Numbered from the stretch's first letter, positions 28,290-43,060 are shown. The stretch is 64,000 nt of DNA from Neurospora tetraspora (GCF_033439725.1 NW_026944386.1:2356001-2420000); one strand, 5' to 3'. Made by a program: numbers and translations. Notes: generated from the letters alone by a model not told the origin.

Positions 28290-28500
28290 TTATATACCGG
28301 CCTTCATGGACTCGGTATACCGGACCCGTGGACCGGAATCTTCATCTCGGGTCCCCATGGGACCCGAGCCATAGACCCCTCCCCTCAGGTCCTCCCTTCG
28401 GGTCCTCTCCCTTTGGGTCCTCTCCCTTCGGATCCTCTTCCTTCGGATCTTCTCCCTTCGGATCCTCTCCCTTCGGGTCCTCTCCCTTCGGATCCAACCT
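28290..28500. repeat. Palindromes and 15-bp minisatellite upstream of the captain
   Basis: CTCGGGTCCC and GGGACCCGAG flank CAT at 28347-28369, and CGGTATACCGG-type motifs precede it. From 28388 to 28494 about seven to eight units of GGRTCCTCTCCCTTC follow. The array lies 270-480 bp upstream of the captain start, at the presumed edge of the element, where recombinase binding sites would be expected (inference). Confidence 0.8.
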
Positions 28501-29600
28501 GCTTGGTCTGTTGGTTCTATCTGATCTAGCTTACATAGGTGATCCTTGCTTGGATCGTAACAGGAAGGAGGGTTTCATATGAAAAACCAACGCAACCCTC
28601 GCAACGTAGGGGCCGTAATTCATGCGGTAGAATCAACTGGGAAGAATGGATATACAGTGAATGCAATGGGAATGGGACAAAAGTGTGCTTGTTTGGTTCG
28701 GTCGGGAATCTGAGGGTAGAGACGCAATATATATCTTGAGGCCATTCTAACTCGCCTGAAGGGTATACGTACGGAGAAAAGTTGTTTACTAAAGCCAACC
28801 ACACCTCCCAAAAGCCAACCACACTTCCCAGTTAGAAGTACTAAGTATATGGAGTAGGTGTCAGGGGTAAATGGCAGGGGTAAGTACCTTGTGTAGTGTA
28901 TGTGATAGGGTAACAAGGGTTCTCGAAAATACCAGTATGCATGTGCAATAGTATTATTAAAAAGAAGATGTCAGAGGGAGAAAGGCCGAGCCGAAGGCTG
29001 GCCCAGAAAGGAATCCCTTCATGGGAATTCCTTATCTTATCGCTGACCCACTTCATGTGGAGTCGTGCGACCTGACAGCCCGAGGCGCGCAGGGCGCGCG
29101 CAAGGCACGTGACCCTGCACGTGCACTTGCCTGTCAGAGCTTCTGACAGGGAAGGGCATGGCAATGGCCATACCCAGACTATCTACTCAATCAATTGATC
29201 TAATCATACATGTGATGCAATGGTCCCGCATCAGTATGCCTAGTCTACTCAGCTGGGCTTGGCGTAAGTGGAACGGTGCACTCGACGGCGAAGGCAATGG
29301 GAAAACGGTTCTAGAAACGGGGGCGGCGTTTTCAGCTGAGTCATCCAAACCCCTGTCGAAAACGGCTCCCATAGATAGTCCTCCGATTGGTAGCTTATCT
29401 ATGGGAGACCGGACGGGATCCCGAGTTTTCTACCATCTATGGTCGTATGTGATTATTCTGGTCAGAAGAGTTACCTATATGCGTCCTCTTTGAAAGAGTG
29501 CTCACAACTCGGATTTGATGTCACTTGGAGATCTTTTGCTGTTTGTTGTACTCAAGTGGCCGAGAAGCTCGAGAATCGGTTGTGACGCTGATAAAGCATG
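28501..29600. other. Probable edge zone with short palindromes, no supported gene
   Basis: Contains a tandem AAAGCCAACCACACYTCCC pair (about 28792-28830), CCTGTCAGA/TCTGACAGG arms at about 29129-29150, a GC-rich GCGCGCAGGGCGCGCGC run and TCCCATAGATA/TATCTATGGGA arms at about 29369-29405. A 111-codon frame at 29158-29493 contains the last palindrome and has no recognisable motif. The density of palindromes suggests nested short elements. Confidence 0.45.
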
Positions 29601-32600
29601 TGGAGTTTGTGATTTCTGGATCTGTGTGGATCGATGTGATATGGTAATCCGTCTTCAGATGTTTCGTTAGTGTAGATATGTTATGCTTGGTTTAAACTGG
29701 ACTGGATTCTTCTGTGGTTTTCTCGCATTGTTTGAACTTTAAATGCTAGGTTGAATCATTGAACCAGGCGAATTTTTGACATCTGGATTATCGCAAGAGC
29801 TAATGGTAAATGGCTATACTCTCCGGAACGATCATCCTCAACGACAAGGCAACCTTCTCGTTTTATGGTCGTGGTTGTATCTTTCTCTCTACGCAGTAAG
29901 AACCGCTTGGAAAGCCCCAGAACCACTGAATTGTTGAAACACCCAAGGCGTTGGAAAAGGACAAAGGACTCTGATAGTAGAGTCGTGTCCAGGAGATCTC
30001 CATTGCACATTGTCTTTTTGATATCGTTCCCGAAGCAATCGCCCGCATACAAACGTTATACAATTCCATCACCGTGCTTTGGAATGGCCTTCTACTTATG
30101 ATCGAGAAACATGTTCTCCGCTTCGAGATGAAGTCTCATCCGCCAAGTCTGTTTTGCCAGTTGCCACTGCCGAGTAGAATGTGACATGGACAGTGTTGCT
30201 GTTGGGAGCAAAGGGTTCAACTTTCGCCTCAACACCATCGTTGGTTATCGTGAAGTTGCAGATCATGACGAACCGAGCAACCTCTCAGTAGTTCCGTAAG
30301 GATTGTTTTCCGAGAAGGAAGACGCGCAAGACTAGATGGAGGGATGCCATCAAGCAGACTGAGAGCGATCAGTAATCAGTCCCAGACCAAAGAATCCGAA
30401 ACCTCGACTCCCGCTCCCGGCTTCCGACCTCGGAGAGATCTCAACCTCATGACGTTCATAACGTCCCCCCTGAATGCTGCGAGATGACATGATAGCTCAC
30501 GTAGTACGGTTATTAGCTAGCGAAAGATGATGATGCTGCAGCTGAGAGAGCTAGTGGTAGGATGGCTACTCACAAGTATCTACACAGTAAGAGAGAACGA
30601 CGCGGGGCAGTTGATGTCGTGAAACCATGGGATGGATGGTGTTGAGTTCTGGCCCAGACTGTACTGTGCCTACCTAGTACAGTAGAAATACCTTAGGTAT
30701 TGATGCAAGTCTCGAGGGGTTGAGGTTTTTGCTTCCGGAGCTTTTGTTATTCCAATGCTCTTTTCCCCTTTCCATTTCCTGTGCGGCGCGCGTTGAAGTT
30801 TCACAGTCAGAGACTGCTGCAGTGCCCTTGCGCCGGCGTCATAAGTAGGAAAGGAGACGAAACAACCTTGCCTCGCTCCTGCCTCATTTCTGCCTCTCTC
30901 TCTACCTATCTTCCCCTCAGTATGAACCCACTGAGTTGCATGAGGTGGGTTTGGAGCTGAGAGGAAGGAACGAATGAAGGAAGGCAGAACTTGGAAAGAA
31001 CTGGAAATGTAACGGACCGGACCGGAGACCTGAATGCCTCGGTTCCGAGGTTCTTGTTATGGTACCCTTGTAACCTTTCTTCTTCCTCCCATAGTGATGG
31101 TCTTTTGATGGTCTTTTGCCTAGTAGGAATTTTCAAAAAAGGAAGGAATGAAGCAAACAATATTCTATGTGAAGTACTGACGTGATGTCAACGACCACAA
31201 CGGCCGTGGGCGTTGAAGGAAGCAGATGGTATTGCTTATTGTTTACTTATCTCGGTCCCGATATTCCTTCGGTTTTTCCCGTTAAGCTTTTCTTTTTGGC
31301 TTTCAACGTTGCTATTTCTCTCCCTTGCTGTTTTCTAACCTCAGAATTTGCTCCACTTCCCATTGATCATTGTCCAGCTTCACTCCATACACTCCCTCTT
31401 TGACTTGGAACTGCTTCCAACCTCTTTTGACGAATGCAGCCGCAGTGTAAACAAGCGCCTCACTTTACAGCTTGTAGAATTGACGCGATGCAATACAGCT
31501 CATCTCGCAGTTGTGCCTAGGCGCTTTGTGATCCTGCGTTCGCAGTAGCTCCATCCATGCTCCGCATCCAAGCAAGCAACTCGTATCTCAACCAGCGTCA
31601 TGATCCCATGGCTAGAAAGGCAACAGGATATCAAGAGCGAGGCAACTTCGGTTCCATAGACATGGCGTTATGGCAGGGCGCCTCGGCAACGAACTGGCGG
31701 TAAGAGACGCGGATAGCCGCTTGAACAATATACTCAACATGCGCTTGACACTCGAAACGAAAGGAGCCGCATCTGCTCGCCCCCTGATCCGAACCCTGCC
31801 CGGTATGTTGTTTTCTTATGGTACTCGCTGGAGAAGAAGGCAAAATGCACGAAGCCGTCTCGGTAAGGTTGTGGTTCTCGAATTCGGTCTTTCCCCTTTT
31901 CACAGCTTCATGCCTTTACATAGTAGGCGGGTCACTTGACCTTTATCGAAGGCGAGCTCGTAACGATGAAAACATTGACGATGCCATGTATGTAGCTGCC
32001 CTTGTCCTCGTTTACCGGACCGACTTTGACCTGGGATTGAGATTCAAATTAGCTCCTGTTGTCCACCCAATTTCGGATTAAAGTGAGATATGAGATCTGC
32101 CGGCGAGAACGATGTATCGTAAGGTTTTCATGTACTACATGAGCATTCGGCATTTCTCGTTTTAGTAACCCCCAATCGTCCAACTCCTGGTATCGGTCGT
32201 ATTACCAAGGTGGCTTGTTTATGGTGTTTCATTGAAGTGATACATACCTGCTTGTCTACAACAATCTGATGGCCCCGCCCGAGGTCTGGTCAACACAATG
32301 AAATAACAGCGGCTCTGAAAGCAGGGAGTTCGATTCGACTTTGAGTTTATGGTTAGCATATAACATATATACCTGGCATTTCGTAAGTAATTGGATGCAA
32401 CGTGAAGTAGTGTCAGTAGATCGGGACCGTTGCTCACCTATATTGCCCAGAGATAGGCGAATATGCCTGGCTAGATTAACGAGATTTGGCATCTCAACCT
32501 CTCTCCAATGTTTGCTTAGACTGAACCCAGTTCGTCTTTCGCGGTCCATACCAGACCGGTGTAGGTATGGGTGATTCATCATTCTCACTGACCACCCGAC

Positions 32601-35600
32601 CGAGTAGGAGCCTCAGCCAGCCCTGCGCATCCAGAGAACACTAGCCTGGAGGAAAAAAACATATCTCCTCCGGCAGAACATTCCCCCACCTACACGCTCT
32701 CTCACCTGACGTTCCCAACCGTTCGACGTCGTGACCAGACATACCTCCTGATGTAAGCTGAGCCTTGCGGCATTAGCTGGTGCAAGATGGAAGACCGGAG
32801 ACTCCAGAAGATGGAAAAGATAGCACACAGAACAGGAAACGCCATCGAGCTACTGCAGGTGCAACGGTGTTAGGGATAGTATAAGGGTCCAGGTCCCTTC
32901 AAGGAGGGATTCCCAATCTCATAATCTCATGAAAGGGGTCACACCAGTGACTCGCACCACACATAACGCCTATCAGAAAGGAATAAGAAGAGAATCGAGA
33001 ACTTGTGTGGCGGTAGCAGTCAGTATCTCATCACTGTGTACATCCGCCATTGACGATAGCATTTGTGGTGTGATGATGGGATAGGTTCTAATAAACTTGG
33101 TTCTCGCCGCTGTGAATCAAGTCACAACCTGGCTTTTAACTTGGTATCAAACTTATCAACTCGATAGTCATAGCAAAGATTCCACTGCAATAACAGTAGC
33201 AGCTAACAACAAGTTATCCCCATGGTAATCTCCAGATGAATTGAGGAGAAGAAAAGAAATCCGGCATCTAACAAGATTACCTGGTACACAATGGTGATCT
33301 AGATTGCCTTTTCTTCGGCTGTAAACATTCAGACTGGTTCACAATCGTTCCACGGCATGGTAGAGCAAGGCTCAACAACCAACGTGGAGAAAAGTTCCGA
33401 CTGCTGCTGGGCATAGTTTTGTGTACGCCGAGTATCAGTGGCAATTCGCAGTAGGTGAACTTGAGGGCACTACCTCGTTTCTGAAACGGTTGATGTGATA
33501 TGCCCTTCTCGCACTCGGGGCCAGTATGCCAATGAAGAGGGGAGCAGTCAACGATAGCAGGGAGTTCAAGGACTAGCTTAGTTTCCTTTTCCTGTTTTGA
33601 TAATATCGTCCGCCTGAAAGGGTGTGTATCTGTGAGGGGGCCTCCAGAGCTGGCGTACGATAGTTGAGCGATGAATGTTACCCACCTACATCGCACACCA
33701 CACACTTGTGCACAGTTTCGGGGCTATGTTCGATAACGGCTACTGCTGTCATTTCCTCTAGACAGACGGCAAATATGCGCCCACGGGTGATCGCAGCTTT
33801 TTGGTGGCTCAAATGTTGATCCGGCTGGTGAGAGATAGAGGAAAGAAGGAGGAGTCAAGGTAGCATAGAACATGCACGCCATCCCCCCATCCATTGGAGA
33901 CATGCCTTTCCGCGCACACACACGCACAACTCCGTATACCTACACACTTGTGACTTCCAAACATGAACCCAGTGGGTGTCCACGGAGGTGCTGATGATCA
34001 CTGCGGTCCCGTATGCGACGGGACAAAGCGACAGGCTCGGGAGAGAGCGGCATACACGGACCCGGCTATGCTGCATGATAATCGTCTGTATGTCTCACAG
34101 AGTGAAACCGTGAGGTGATGGCAGTCTGCCTTGGCGTCCGCGTGGAAATGCTGAAGAGTGTTGATACACAGGAGGAATGTGTAGGGGGAAAAAAGAGAGT
34201 GTCATTATCCGCTCATTATTGTCTCTCCTTGAGATCGGCGGCAAACTGCAGCTCCTCTTCTGTGTCTCTGAGGCACCAGCCCGACCGGATCGAGGTCAAC
34301 ACCCGTGTGCCAGTGTACCCGCAGCCAGCCCGGCGTTGAGACCCATACACCCAGCCAGTGAGAAATGCCCAAGACAGCAAAGGGCACCGAACGGCTGGAA
34401 GGGCAAGAGGCACAGGAGAGTAACCTCCCGGTTGTGAATGGTGGTGATAGTGCGGGGCTAGCCAATTTGTAGCAACAAGTCGGTAGCCTTGGGCGGGTGG
34501 GTGTGAACGAAACAAGAGTCTCGCCTAATGGCTTGATAGAAAGCTGCTATCGAATAGGGGATTTCTCTAGTGACGGGTAGGTGCTCTACTGGAGGAGCAA
34601 CGCAAGCCCTTTTGGGAAAGCCGTGCATGCAGTAGTGGTATGCCTCACGGGCAGAACTTAGGACAAGCTAATCACTGTTGAAGTTAGCTTCGTGAAGAGA
34701 GAAAACGGCCAAGAAGGAGAAACTTGGCATTTGCTGCGCAGGTGTTCACCTAGAGAACATCACCACCACCCTTCGATGCAACCCTGCCGCGCGTGCTTAT
34801 CACGCTAGCTCCATCGACGTCCACATGCCCATGCTAGCTGGTGATAGACAGCCATGAAAGTAACGACGACGACGACGGGTTTGGTGATGACTATCGAGGA
34901 ATGGTGGCTTGATAGGGGTCACCAAGTAGAAAACCTAAGATGGAGTGAGCATGGAAAGTCGATATAGGGGGATTTTGGCTTCCGAGATAACCGCTACCTA
35001 CCAGAGATGGGACTACCAGAGATGGCATGTTGTGAAATTGAATACGACGGGACCACCCTCCATTCACAATCCTCTATCCCATCTCATATCGGAACTGTTT
35101 TTAATGCACAAAAGAAAAGGTTTCCCATGACCCATCATCATCACACGCTACGGTAGGAGTGGGCTTGCAACAGTTGACAGTGATACTGTGTACAAGATCA
35201 ACATTTCAACGGCCAGATTGTAACGCTCGAGCAAGGAGAAGCGAGAAAAAAAGCAAGTGAGACGTTGTGACGAGGAAGGGAGGCGACAGAAAATAGCTGA
35301 GACGTGGCTTGCGAGGGAATGTTTCTAGACTGGGACGACCAGAAGGAAAGCTCGTTCTCGTATGGCTCGCTCGCCTGCCCATCTTGCTCCTACGTACTCG
35401 TCAGAGTGCCTCAGCAGGAGTGACACAGCGTCAAGCGAACATCATATCGCCACGGACTTACTCTGCCTACTGGTCTTGCTTTTTTGTCTTATAGGCTCGA
35501 CCAGACAAGTTGGGTAAGCCGGCAGCTGTCGTGGACATCGCATGTTTCGGAAGATGAAGGCTGAGAATGGACGAAAATGGAAGCATTGCAGGAGAATGGG

Positions 35601-38600
35601 AAGATGAAAAAGATTTCGCATTCGCTTCCATCATTTGTCTGACGCCTTCCTCTCCCTTGCTTGTCGATATGCTCGACCGTTGAGAGGAGGTGGGTCTCAG
35701 ATGAGGTGCTTGGGGGGAAAGAGCCCTGGAGAGTTGGAAAGTGCCCCCAAAAAAGCACCGTGAAAGGCAACCACGCTGCCACGGGCCTTCCCGCTCAGCG
35801 TGTGAAACCCCACCTCGTGCTTGCTGATTGGCTGGGTTGGAGGGACCTGCTCGCTTTCGGTCACTTCTCATTCTTCTTCTTTCCTTTTTCTCCTTGCTCA
35901 TACCATGCGAGCCATGCACATCACGACACTCAACACGAGTCGCCCTTACTTTTTCTCGTGCCTTGACCCAGAACCAGAGACAACCACAATTCCAAGCCGT
36001 TGACGGTTCTCCGATAATAGATGCATAGCGCTGCCGACGAACCGACTTCCCCAGCACGCCAAGCATCATGGCGAGATAGCATCATGACCTTTGGGCACTG
36101 ATAGCCAGCGAGCTAGCTTCCATGGGAAACCCCTCCGCCTTTGATTTTGCTATCAATCTTTCCACGCCTTTCATTCCCGTGAAAAGGGTCTATTGATGAG
36201 TGGACCCGAGACCTGTCCGCACAGACATGGACATGGCCTTGACGCTTTTCTTATTTCACGCGATACTGGCGGTAGATGATGACCAACACTGGCTAACCAT
36301 GTGCCCTCTAGTTCTTACACGCTAGAGGTGAGATTAGGTTCAAATGGTTACCAGAAATCACAATTAGGTTCAAACCGATAGCCACCCCGTCCAAGTTTGC
36401 TCGTCCGCTCCGCGCGGGAAGGGAAAACCCAAGCCCAAGGTTGCGGGTGCTGGACCACCCGCTCGCTCATCATCAGCCATCACATTCCAGGCAGTCGTTT
36501 TGCTCCCATCAGTCATCAAACATGACCCATCAGTGTGATCACCTCCTCGCCAAGTGGTTACCAACCAAGGACATTCACTTCCGAGCAAGCTTGTTAGGTC
36601 GACACTAGCACCAACATCCGTCCCAGTGTCCATTGACATGCCCATTTTCTCGGACTTGAGCCATCGGAGAGCCACTCTGCTGGGAGCTGGAGTGGATTGC
36701 TTGCTTTCGTGGCTTGCTTTTGCTCCTTCGTGAGCAAGCGGAAGCAGAGAATAAGAAAAAGAAGCTATCCCAAACTTCGGAATCGCAACGGCCGAAATGA
36801 GCTGGCGAGAGGTAAACTTGAACGGGATGGCTTGAACAAGCAGTTGGTAGCGAATCGGCCTGGCATATTTGTCATCTGGTGGTGGTTTCCACTCCTCCGG
36901 ATAGCCAGCTGAGTTTGTACCAACACAGTGGTGCCCTCTGGGTGGCCGAGTACACAGTGATGGTGATGTCGTTGTGAATAGTCTCACGTTAGCGCCTTCT
37001 ACGCCCAGGGTGTGCGTGAGTCAAGTGCTTGGTAACTGGGCAATCGGTCGGCCGCCGGATCACAAGGCTTCCACGCCTCTGGGTCAACTAGTCTACGGAG
37101 AAAAACACTGAAGGAGGCACTGTTCCCGCATGTTTGGGCAGTATCTACCGTGTCTGAGAAGGTTTGTTTGCTTACCCTCATCTCCTGATACACACACGGT
37201 AGGCATAGCAAGATGTGTCCAGCAGATCTATAATATTCTCCTTTTCATTCTTTGCTTCGCTTTTGTGATCACGCCTCTGGTAATGCTGAGCAAGACCGAC
37301 GGTCCGGCGCTGCTCGCTGTGACCTCTCTTGCCGCTCACGGTCAGCCGCTCCGCTCACCGGTCACCTGGCGGCCGGTTTCAAGATACTCGAGAGTGTTTT
37401 GAACAGTTCCGGCGAAAAATCCTGCTAACACAGTAGCGTAGGCATTTCCGTCAGAAATCAAGTTTACACAGTCAGTCATGCTAGCATCGAGAAAGGCAAG
37501 GCACCCAGGGTGAACTATAGTCCTGTATCTGCGTAACCTTATCTTGAGAAGAGCACATGGCACCCTTGATTCCAAGGGTCCAAGTCCTAACGTTCCTAGC
37601 GTGGAACCTCTCTTTCACTCATGTCTGGTTTCCTATTTTCTCTTATGATTTTCATACCATTACTCCCGTGTGATTCCATTTCTCAAATCTCTAAACGGGT
37701 TTAAGCGGAGCCGTGTGCCGGCTCTTCAGGTCAGGCGAACAAACCTACCAAGAATTTTAGCCGACTCTCATCACGAAAGATAGACTAGTAGACTAAAGGT
37801 AACTTGACGAAGGAAGCTATCTTCGCCCGATATCTCGGTACCGGACCGAGAGCAACACTGCCCATCCAATCGACTTAGCACTCGTTCGCTAAAGCATTCG
37901 CTTGTCCTTCATCCTTACTCGTCGTGTTCGGTTATCCTACCGAACCAGCAAAAGAGGACGATCAAAAAGATAGATGGTCCTACCTACAATCTTGATCTTC
38001 TCAGAGAGGTGTGAAATATGAAGAAGGCTCCAGTTTCAAACTTCCATTCAGTTACCTGCCTTGCCCTACAAGCTACGGCGGCCTACCAGCCTGCCACACT
38101 GTCTGTGCTTGCCCATTCATTGCTTGGATTTGCTGCTAACCCACTGCCACTGCCACCCACACCAATATCTTATCCGCAGCAGTACTGCAGCGTCGTCATT
38201 CATTGTTTGCTTCGTACACAGTGAAGGATTCCCGATACAGTACACTACATAAACGAAACCCTGGAAGCGGAGGGGTTACATCCGAGAAGAGGACGGGAGG
38301 GGGTGAGGATATTTTCCTTCCTTTCCCATCAAGGTCCTCTCTCTCACACAGTCTCCCTCTACCCACACACCCCCCTCCCTTTCCCTTCCACTTCCTATTT
38401 ACACTTGACCTCTTCCAGAAGCCCAAAAAGTCCATGACAGCTGGAAGCCAGCTGGTAGGCTTGCCGTGGCCGCTCAAACAATAAGCAACCTCGAAGAACA
38501 GAAGCAAAACAGTTAACCGAACTGACCACTCACCAGTCACCGTTCACATCAACCACCGAACGAGCCGGCGACTACATATTGTGTACACTGTAGTGTACTG

Positions 38601-41600
38601 TATCGATGGGAAACTGCTCGCATCAGAATCGCATCGCATTCCAATTCCATTCACTCAATCACCCATGCTGCACTTTTTACGCTACTGCTGCGTGAATGCG
38701 GGGTGTTTGAAGCGGATCGGTAACTGGCCTCATGGCAAATCTCCGGTAGGTATACGGGTGCGGTGCTATGCTGTGCTTTCAAGCGCTGAGTTGTGTTAAA
38801 GTCCGGAGGAGGCCCTTCTGGTGATGGCGGATGGCCTCAATCATGATACTAGCTTCATATGGCCTCCTTGGGTTTTGGCCTCTTTGAGGGATGGTGCTGC
38901 GGGGGAGGCCATTGCTCTGCAGTACCAAAATGGCGGAGTAGCAGGATATCGAGAAGAGAGTAGCATCTTCCCCTGTCTTCTGACGTTCTTCAGGTCTTTT
39001 TCCCCAGACGGGACTGCACGATGGGACGATGGAGTTGCTGGTGGTTCCGCCAGGCGGAGTAAACAAGGGCAAAACACCTTGTCACCGCCAGTATAACTAT
39101 CCACTTCCTCGTGCGATTTTCTCCTGATCTGAGGTTCCATTCCGCCTTTTCGTGACCAAGAAGAGATCTTCCAGTTTCTTTCTTTCGTCGTTGTTCCGCC
39201 TTTTTGCTATGGGGAAATGATGGTTCGGATTGTTTGCCGAAACGTACATGGTAGAAACGCATTGGGAAAGGAGGAGGAAAGCTGCATACCTACCTTGCAA
39301 AACCGACCTCACAGAAGGGAGATTCACTGTGTGATACATTTACCACTTCCGGCCCATGGAGCAGAGAGCAAATACAAGAAAAGAAAAAAGAAAGGGGCAA
39401 ACCCTCCGGGCGTTACGGAGTTCGGAAGCAATTCAACTTTCTCGATATGGGAAATGGTGGGGATTAGGGGATCAGGAGGACCTTTTAGTCAAGGGTTTCG
39501 AGATCGAGGTTTTCCATCTTCCATCACGGTTCCAAGGTGACTGAGTGTGAGGGTCATCTCAGGGTCATTACTTTTTCTTTTGGGTCTTGGGACAGAAGCA
39601 ACAACCCAGGCGGGGGAGGGAGGGGAAGGGGGTGTTCGTCGAATGGTCGGTTCGTTCCTGGCAGCTGGCCCTCACGGCAACAGCCCTGGCCCTGGCAGCT
39701 TGCTCGCATCGGCTCCACATGTTAACTCTAACAATTTTAAAATGCGGAGGTGGAGCACAGTGACAATGACAGTGGGCTCCTTCCCTCGTGAACTGCAGTG
39801 AAGTTGGCAGCAAGGAAACACTGCTCTAACACTGTCAACCGCTGACTATTCTTCGAGGAGGTAGATTTGTCTTGAGAACCTCAAGGCAACGAGTTGTACC
39901 ACCCTCTCTGGGCTGAGCTCTCCTGATCATCACCACCACATTGCACAGTTCAAGCCAAGTTGTGGAGCGGGAACGAATGCGACTGGATGCCCGATGATGA
40001 AGATCACGCTTTGCAGTTGGGTGATGGGCACGGGGATGAGCATGGGGGAGGAGGAAGCCTTGCAGGGACAAGGCTAGTAGCTAGGAGGAGGCCGATTGTC
40101 GTCGGCTTTCCTCCGTGCTAGGGAGTGGCTTTCTTTCTGGAACCTGTCCGCTTGGGCAGCAGCCCTCTGGGAGCATCAGCAAAAACTTGGAAGTTAGGGT
40201 CACTTTAGGGTCGATCTGGGGAAGATGCAGGGGAATGAAAGGGTCGTTGTGATCCCCTGATATCGACCTAACGAAGGCATTTTACTGTGTACACACAGAA
40301 ACCTCCTCCTAACGTCGGGCTGTGAGTCCAAACACTCCACTATAGATCAACATCACCACAGCGCCTGATCCGCGCAACCAACGCTAACAGCAAGTGTGGA
40401 TGGTAGAAGTGTACACACGAGAACGCAGTACTCGATGTCTCAGACTACGTCGCTCATCTTGATAAGCCCAAGGACATGATCAACCCAAAACCGGACTTTC
40501 AGATCTTGGAAAAAGATGGCAATCTCAGGAAATGGAGATTTGGCAGGTTGATCAGGCTACCGAGATATGGCGGGGACTCGACTCACTCGGAGACGGATAA
40601 CGTCGGGTCCCTGTGAATCATGTCTGCTCGTCACCCTGATGTTGCAATATCTTGGCTTTCTTTCCAGTCATCTGTATCACATCGTTAGGAGCCGCAATCC
40701 AAGATCTCGGTCCTTGCAAACCTTGCAATTTCCTCGCGCAGGCACGACAAGTTTCAGCCATATGGCGTCTTTTTGGCGCCATATTTCACAGCTACAGTGG
40801 TTGACAGCTCAGCAATCTCACTGGAGTCACTGGAGTCTCACGGTATCAAGCGACCCCAGACAGATGCCATTCCTCTGGTAAACATGCCCTGGCAGTCAGA
40901 CTCTGGGGCACTCTGACTCCGACATCCGCGTCACACATCAACCAAACTCCATCACGGCATTCACTTCCTGTGCAGTAGTGCAGTTTTACTATCAACTGTG
41001 TACCTACCTGACACGAAGACGAAGGCGACGTTGGGTACATTGCCCTGCTGCCCCGGTCTGTGAGTTGAAAATTCCACTTCCACACTGGCGGTAACCAAAC
41101 AAACGATGTGCGGTAAAGCCTTACTGCGTAAAAAGAATCCACTTTGTCAGGTCAACTCATGCAACTAGCGACCTGAGCGGTACCTGAAATCCACATCAAA
41201 AGGGCGGTGATATGCAGGTATCTCAAAGGTCAAACAAGCGGTGATGGACAAAAGCAACGCGAAGCAACGCTGCGAGTGGAAACAAACCCTCGTGTGAAAT
41301 TTTTCATCGCTAGCAAAAGGTCTGGGCAAGTACGAAATGGGCTTTCGAGCTAACGGACGGGCTCCCATGAACCCGAAACGTGAGATGGAATCCGCTTGTG
41401 GAGAGAAAATGTACACAGTTCGTCTGGACTTTTTGGGCTTTCTTTAGCAGTAAGCTACTGACTAGCTCCTTCTGCCCGTCAACTGTCAACAGTGGAAACA
41501 CAAGTTGAAAGTTGCTGTCAAGTGTCAATGACACCACTTTGGGAAATTGGCGACGAAACGAGTTCACGATGCCGTGGGTTTTCGGTGATTCAACTCGATC

Positions 41601-43057
41601 ACCAAGCTTTTCTTTTTGTTGTCGTGATTGCTTCTGTTTCACAGGCGAGAGGGACAGGGAAGGGACGGGCGCTGGAATCTCCGAACTGCCCGGCATTGAC
41701 AAATCGAAGAGCTTGCTGTTCATTTAACCTCATTTTCTCTTTTCTTCTGTTTCTTATTTTGCCCAAATCTCCGATGGTTTGTCAGTTTGTGTGTTGCTAA
41801 TCGTTGACAATCGTCACCCCCCTCCCCTGCCCTTGAGAGTTCTTCCCCTTGTTACTGTGCTCGCCAACCAACCAACCAACACCAAGAAGACTCTCACGCC
41901 CTTCCATCCTCCATCACCGTGTCCGGCTTATCACTGTGTACCAGGCCAACGAGCGCAGTGAATGCGAGCCGAAAGTCTCTTGGACAGTGTCACTTTCTCG
42001 TCCAAGCAAGAAACAGACAGTGCAAGATGCGTGTGAGGTTGAAGTGAGGCTACGCCAAACAAGGTCTAGCGCTTGACTCTGAGCCAGCCCTCTGAGCCCT
42101 CTTCCTGAACCTCGAGTCCATTCTTGGCAACACTCAGGAAGTCTAGGAGCCAATCAGACGGGCAAATCTATGAAGTTGCTGCTCACTTTGATGCATCTCA
42201 TCTTGAGACTTCTTTCCTTTCAGCTTTCCTTATTGCGGATTTCCAAAATGGGTTTAAAGGGCAAGAGGAGAAGGCCGTGATCCCAACAATGAGAGGGTTT
42301 ACGTTGACTGATGACAACGTACCTCCTCCAGTCCTTCTCTTCCGTCTTGCTACCAGGGCCTTCGATTTTTCCGAGTCTTCGAGGCACTAAATAGCCATAT
42401 TGCACCTTTGAGAAGAGTGAAGAGTCCCTACATATCAGTAAATATGCATGAAGCTAGAAAAGGAAAGACGAAGCCCGACAAAGGAGGCGAATGGAGGGGA
42501 GTGAATTCAATGTTTTGACGTTCGAAAGCGGCTCGGAGTGCGCCTGGCTGCATCTCCACTGTTAATAAACAAGCGCAGTATCTACCTCGACATACATATA
42601 CGATCCTACTCTGGGGGTACATTCATTGCAGCACTACTGTACAGCGGGCAGGAAACATATCAAACTAATGTCAGGCACACCACGGTTAACAGCATCGTGA
42701 TAAGGTAATGGAATGGCAACATAACATCGACAATGGGGTCGGCCCCAAAGTCAACCTTGATGACAACAACCTCACATTTGACAATCTGACATACATACCC
42801 GACCGCGCCGGCAGGACATTTGTCAGTTGGTTGGGGTTTGCGATTCGCGGCTCGATCGTGATGATTGATACCGTCAAGTTTGAACAAGCTTAATCAGAGT
42901 ACGCAACAAAGACAGGCAGAATCGCAATCGGAATCGCTTAATCCGCTTTGGATTGAACATACCCTCTCGCTTCTCGTTATTCATCCTCTCATCACAGAGA
43001 CATGCAGTAAAGAATGGAATGTTTTGGTCATCATGGTATAGAAGCATTGCATGAAGT
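29601..43057. other. 13.5-kb host stretch without a supportable gene
   Basis: Base composition is balanced. Frames up to about 205 codons occur on both strands (for example 35467-36069 and 36370-36987, minus), but they start without ATG, overlap frames on the other strand and show no motif. I found no tRNA, 5S rRNA or repeat family. It may be regulatory or lncRNA-bearing intergenic DNA, or hold many-exon genes I cannot model by eye. Confidence 0.4.
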
Positions 43058-43060
43058 TAA

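Larger units (their letters stand above)
1..28500. mobile_element. Captain end of a Starship-like giant element (left end outside the window)
   Basis: The region combines an apparently intact DUF3435 tyrosine recombinase near one edge, reading inward, with cargo-like genes of mixed composition, repeated captain 3' ends and repeat-bounded modules. Starships are known to carry the captain as the first gene at one end, transcribed into the element, which here places the edge to the right of position 28020. The exact edge is not visible: I could not identify the short direct repeats or terminal inverted repeats that would define it, so 28500 is only a working limit (28.1-29.2 kb is possible). The left end must lie beyond position 1 if the JmjC gene is cargo. 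This is inference from gene content and orientation. Confidence 0.55.

Noticed and set aside
28148-28582. 144-codon frame with PFGSS repeats
   Set aside because: The repeats are the 15-bp minisatellite read in frame; it lies in the captain upstream region with no start context.
29158-29493. 111-codon frame starting with ATG right of the captain
   Set aside because: It contains a hairpin, has no motif, and its ATG lies inside a palindrome-rich patch; kept only as part of the edge-zone description.
35467-36987. Two minus-strand frames of about 200 codons
   Set aside because: No convincing ATG for the second, no motif in either, and competing frames on the other strand.
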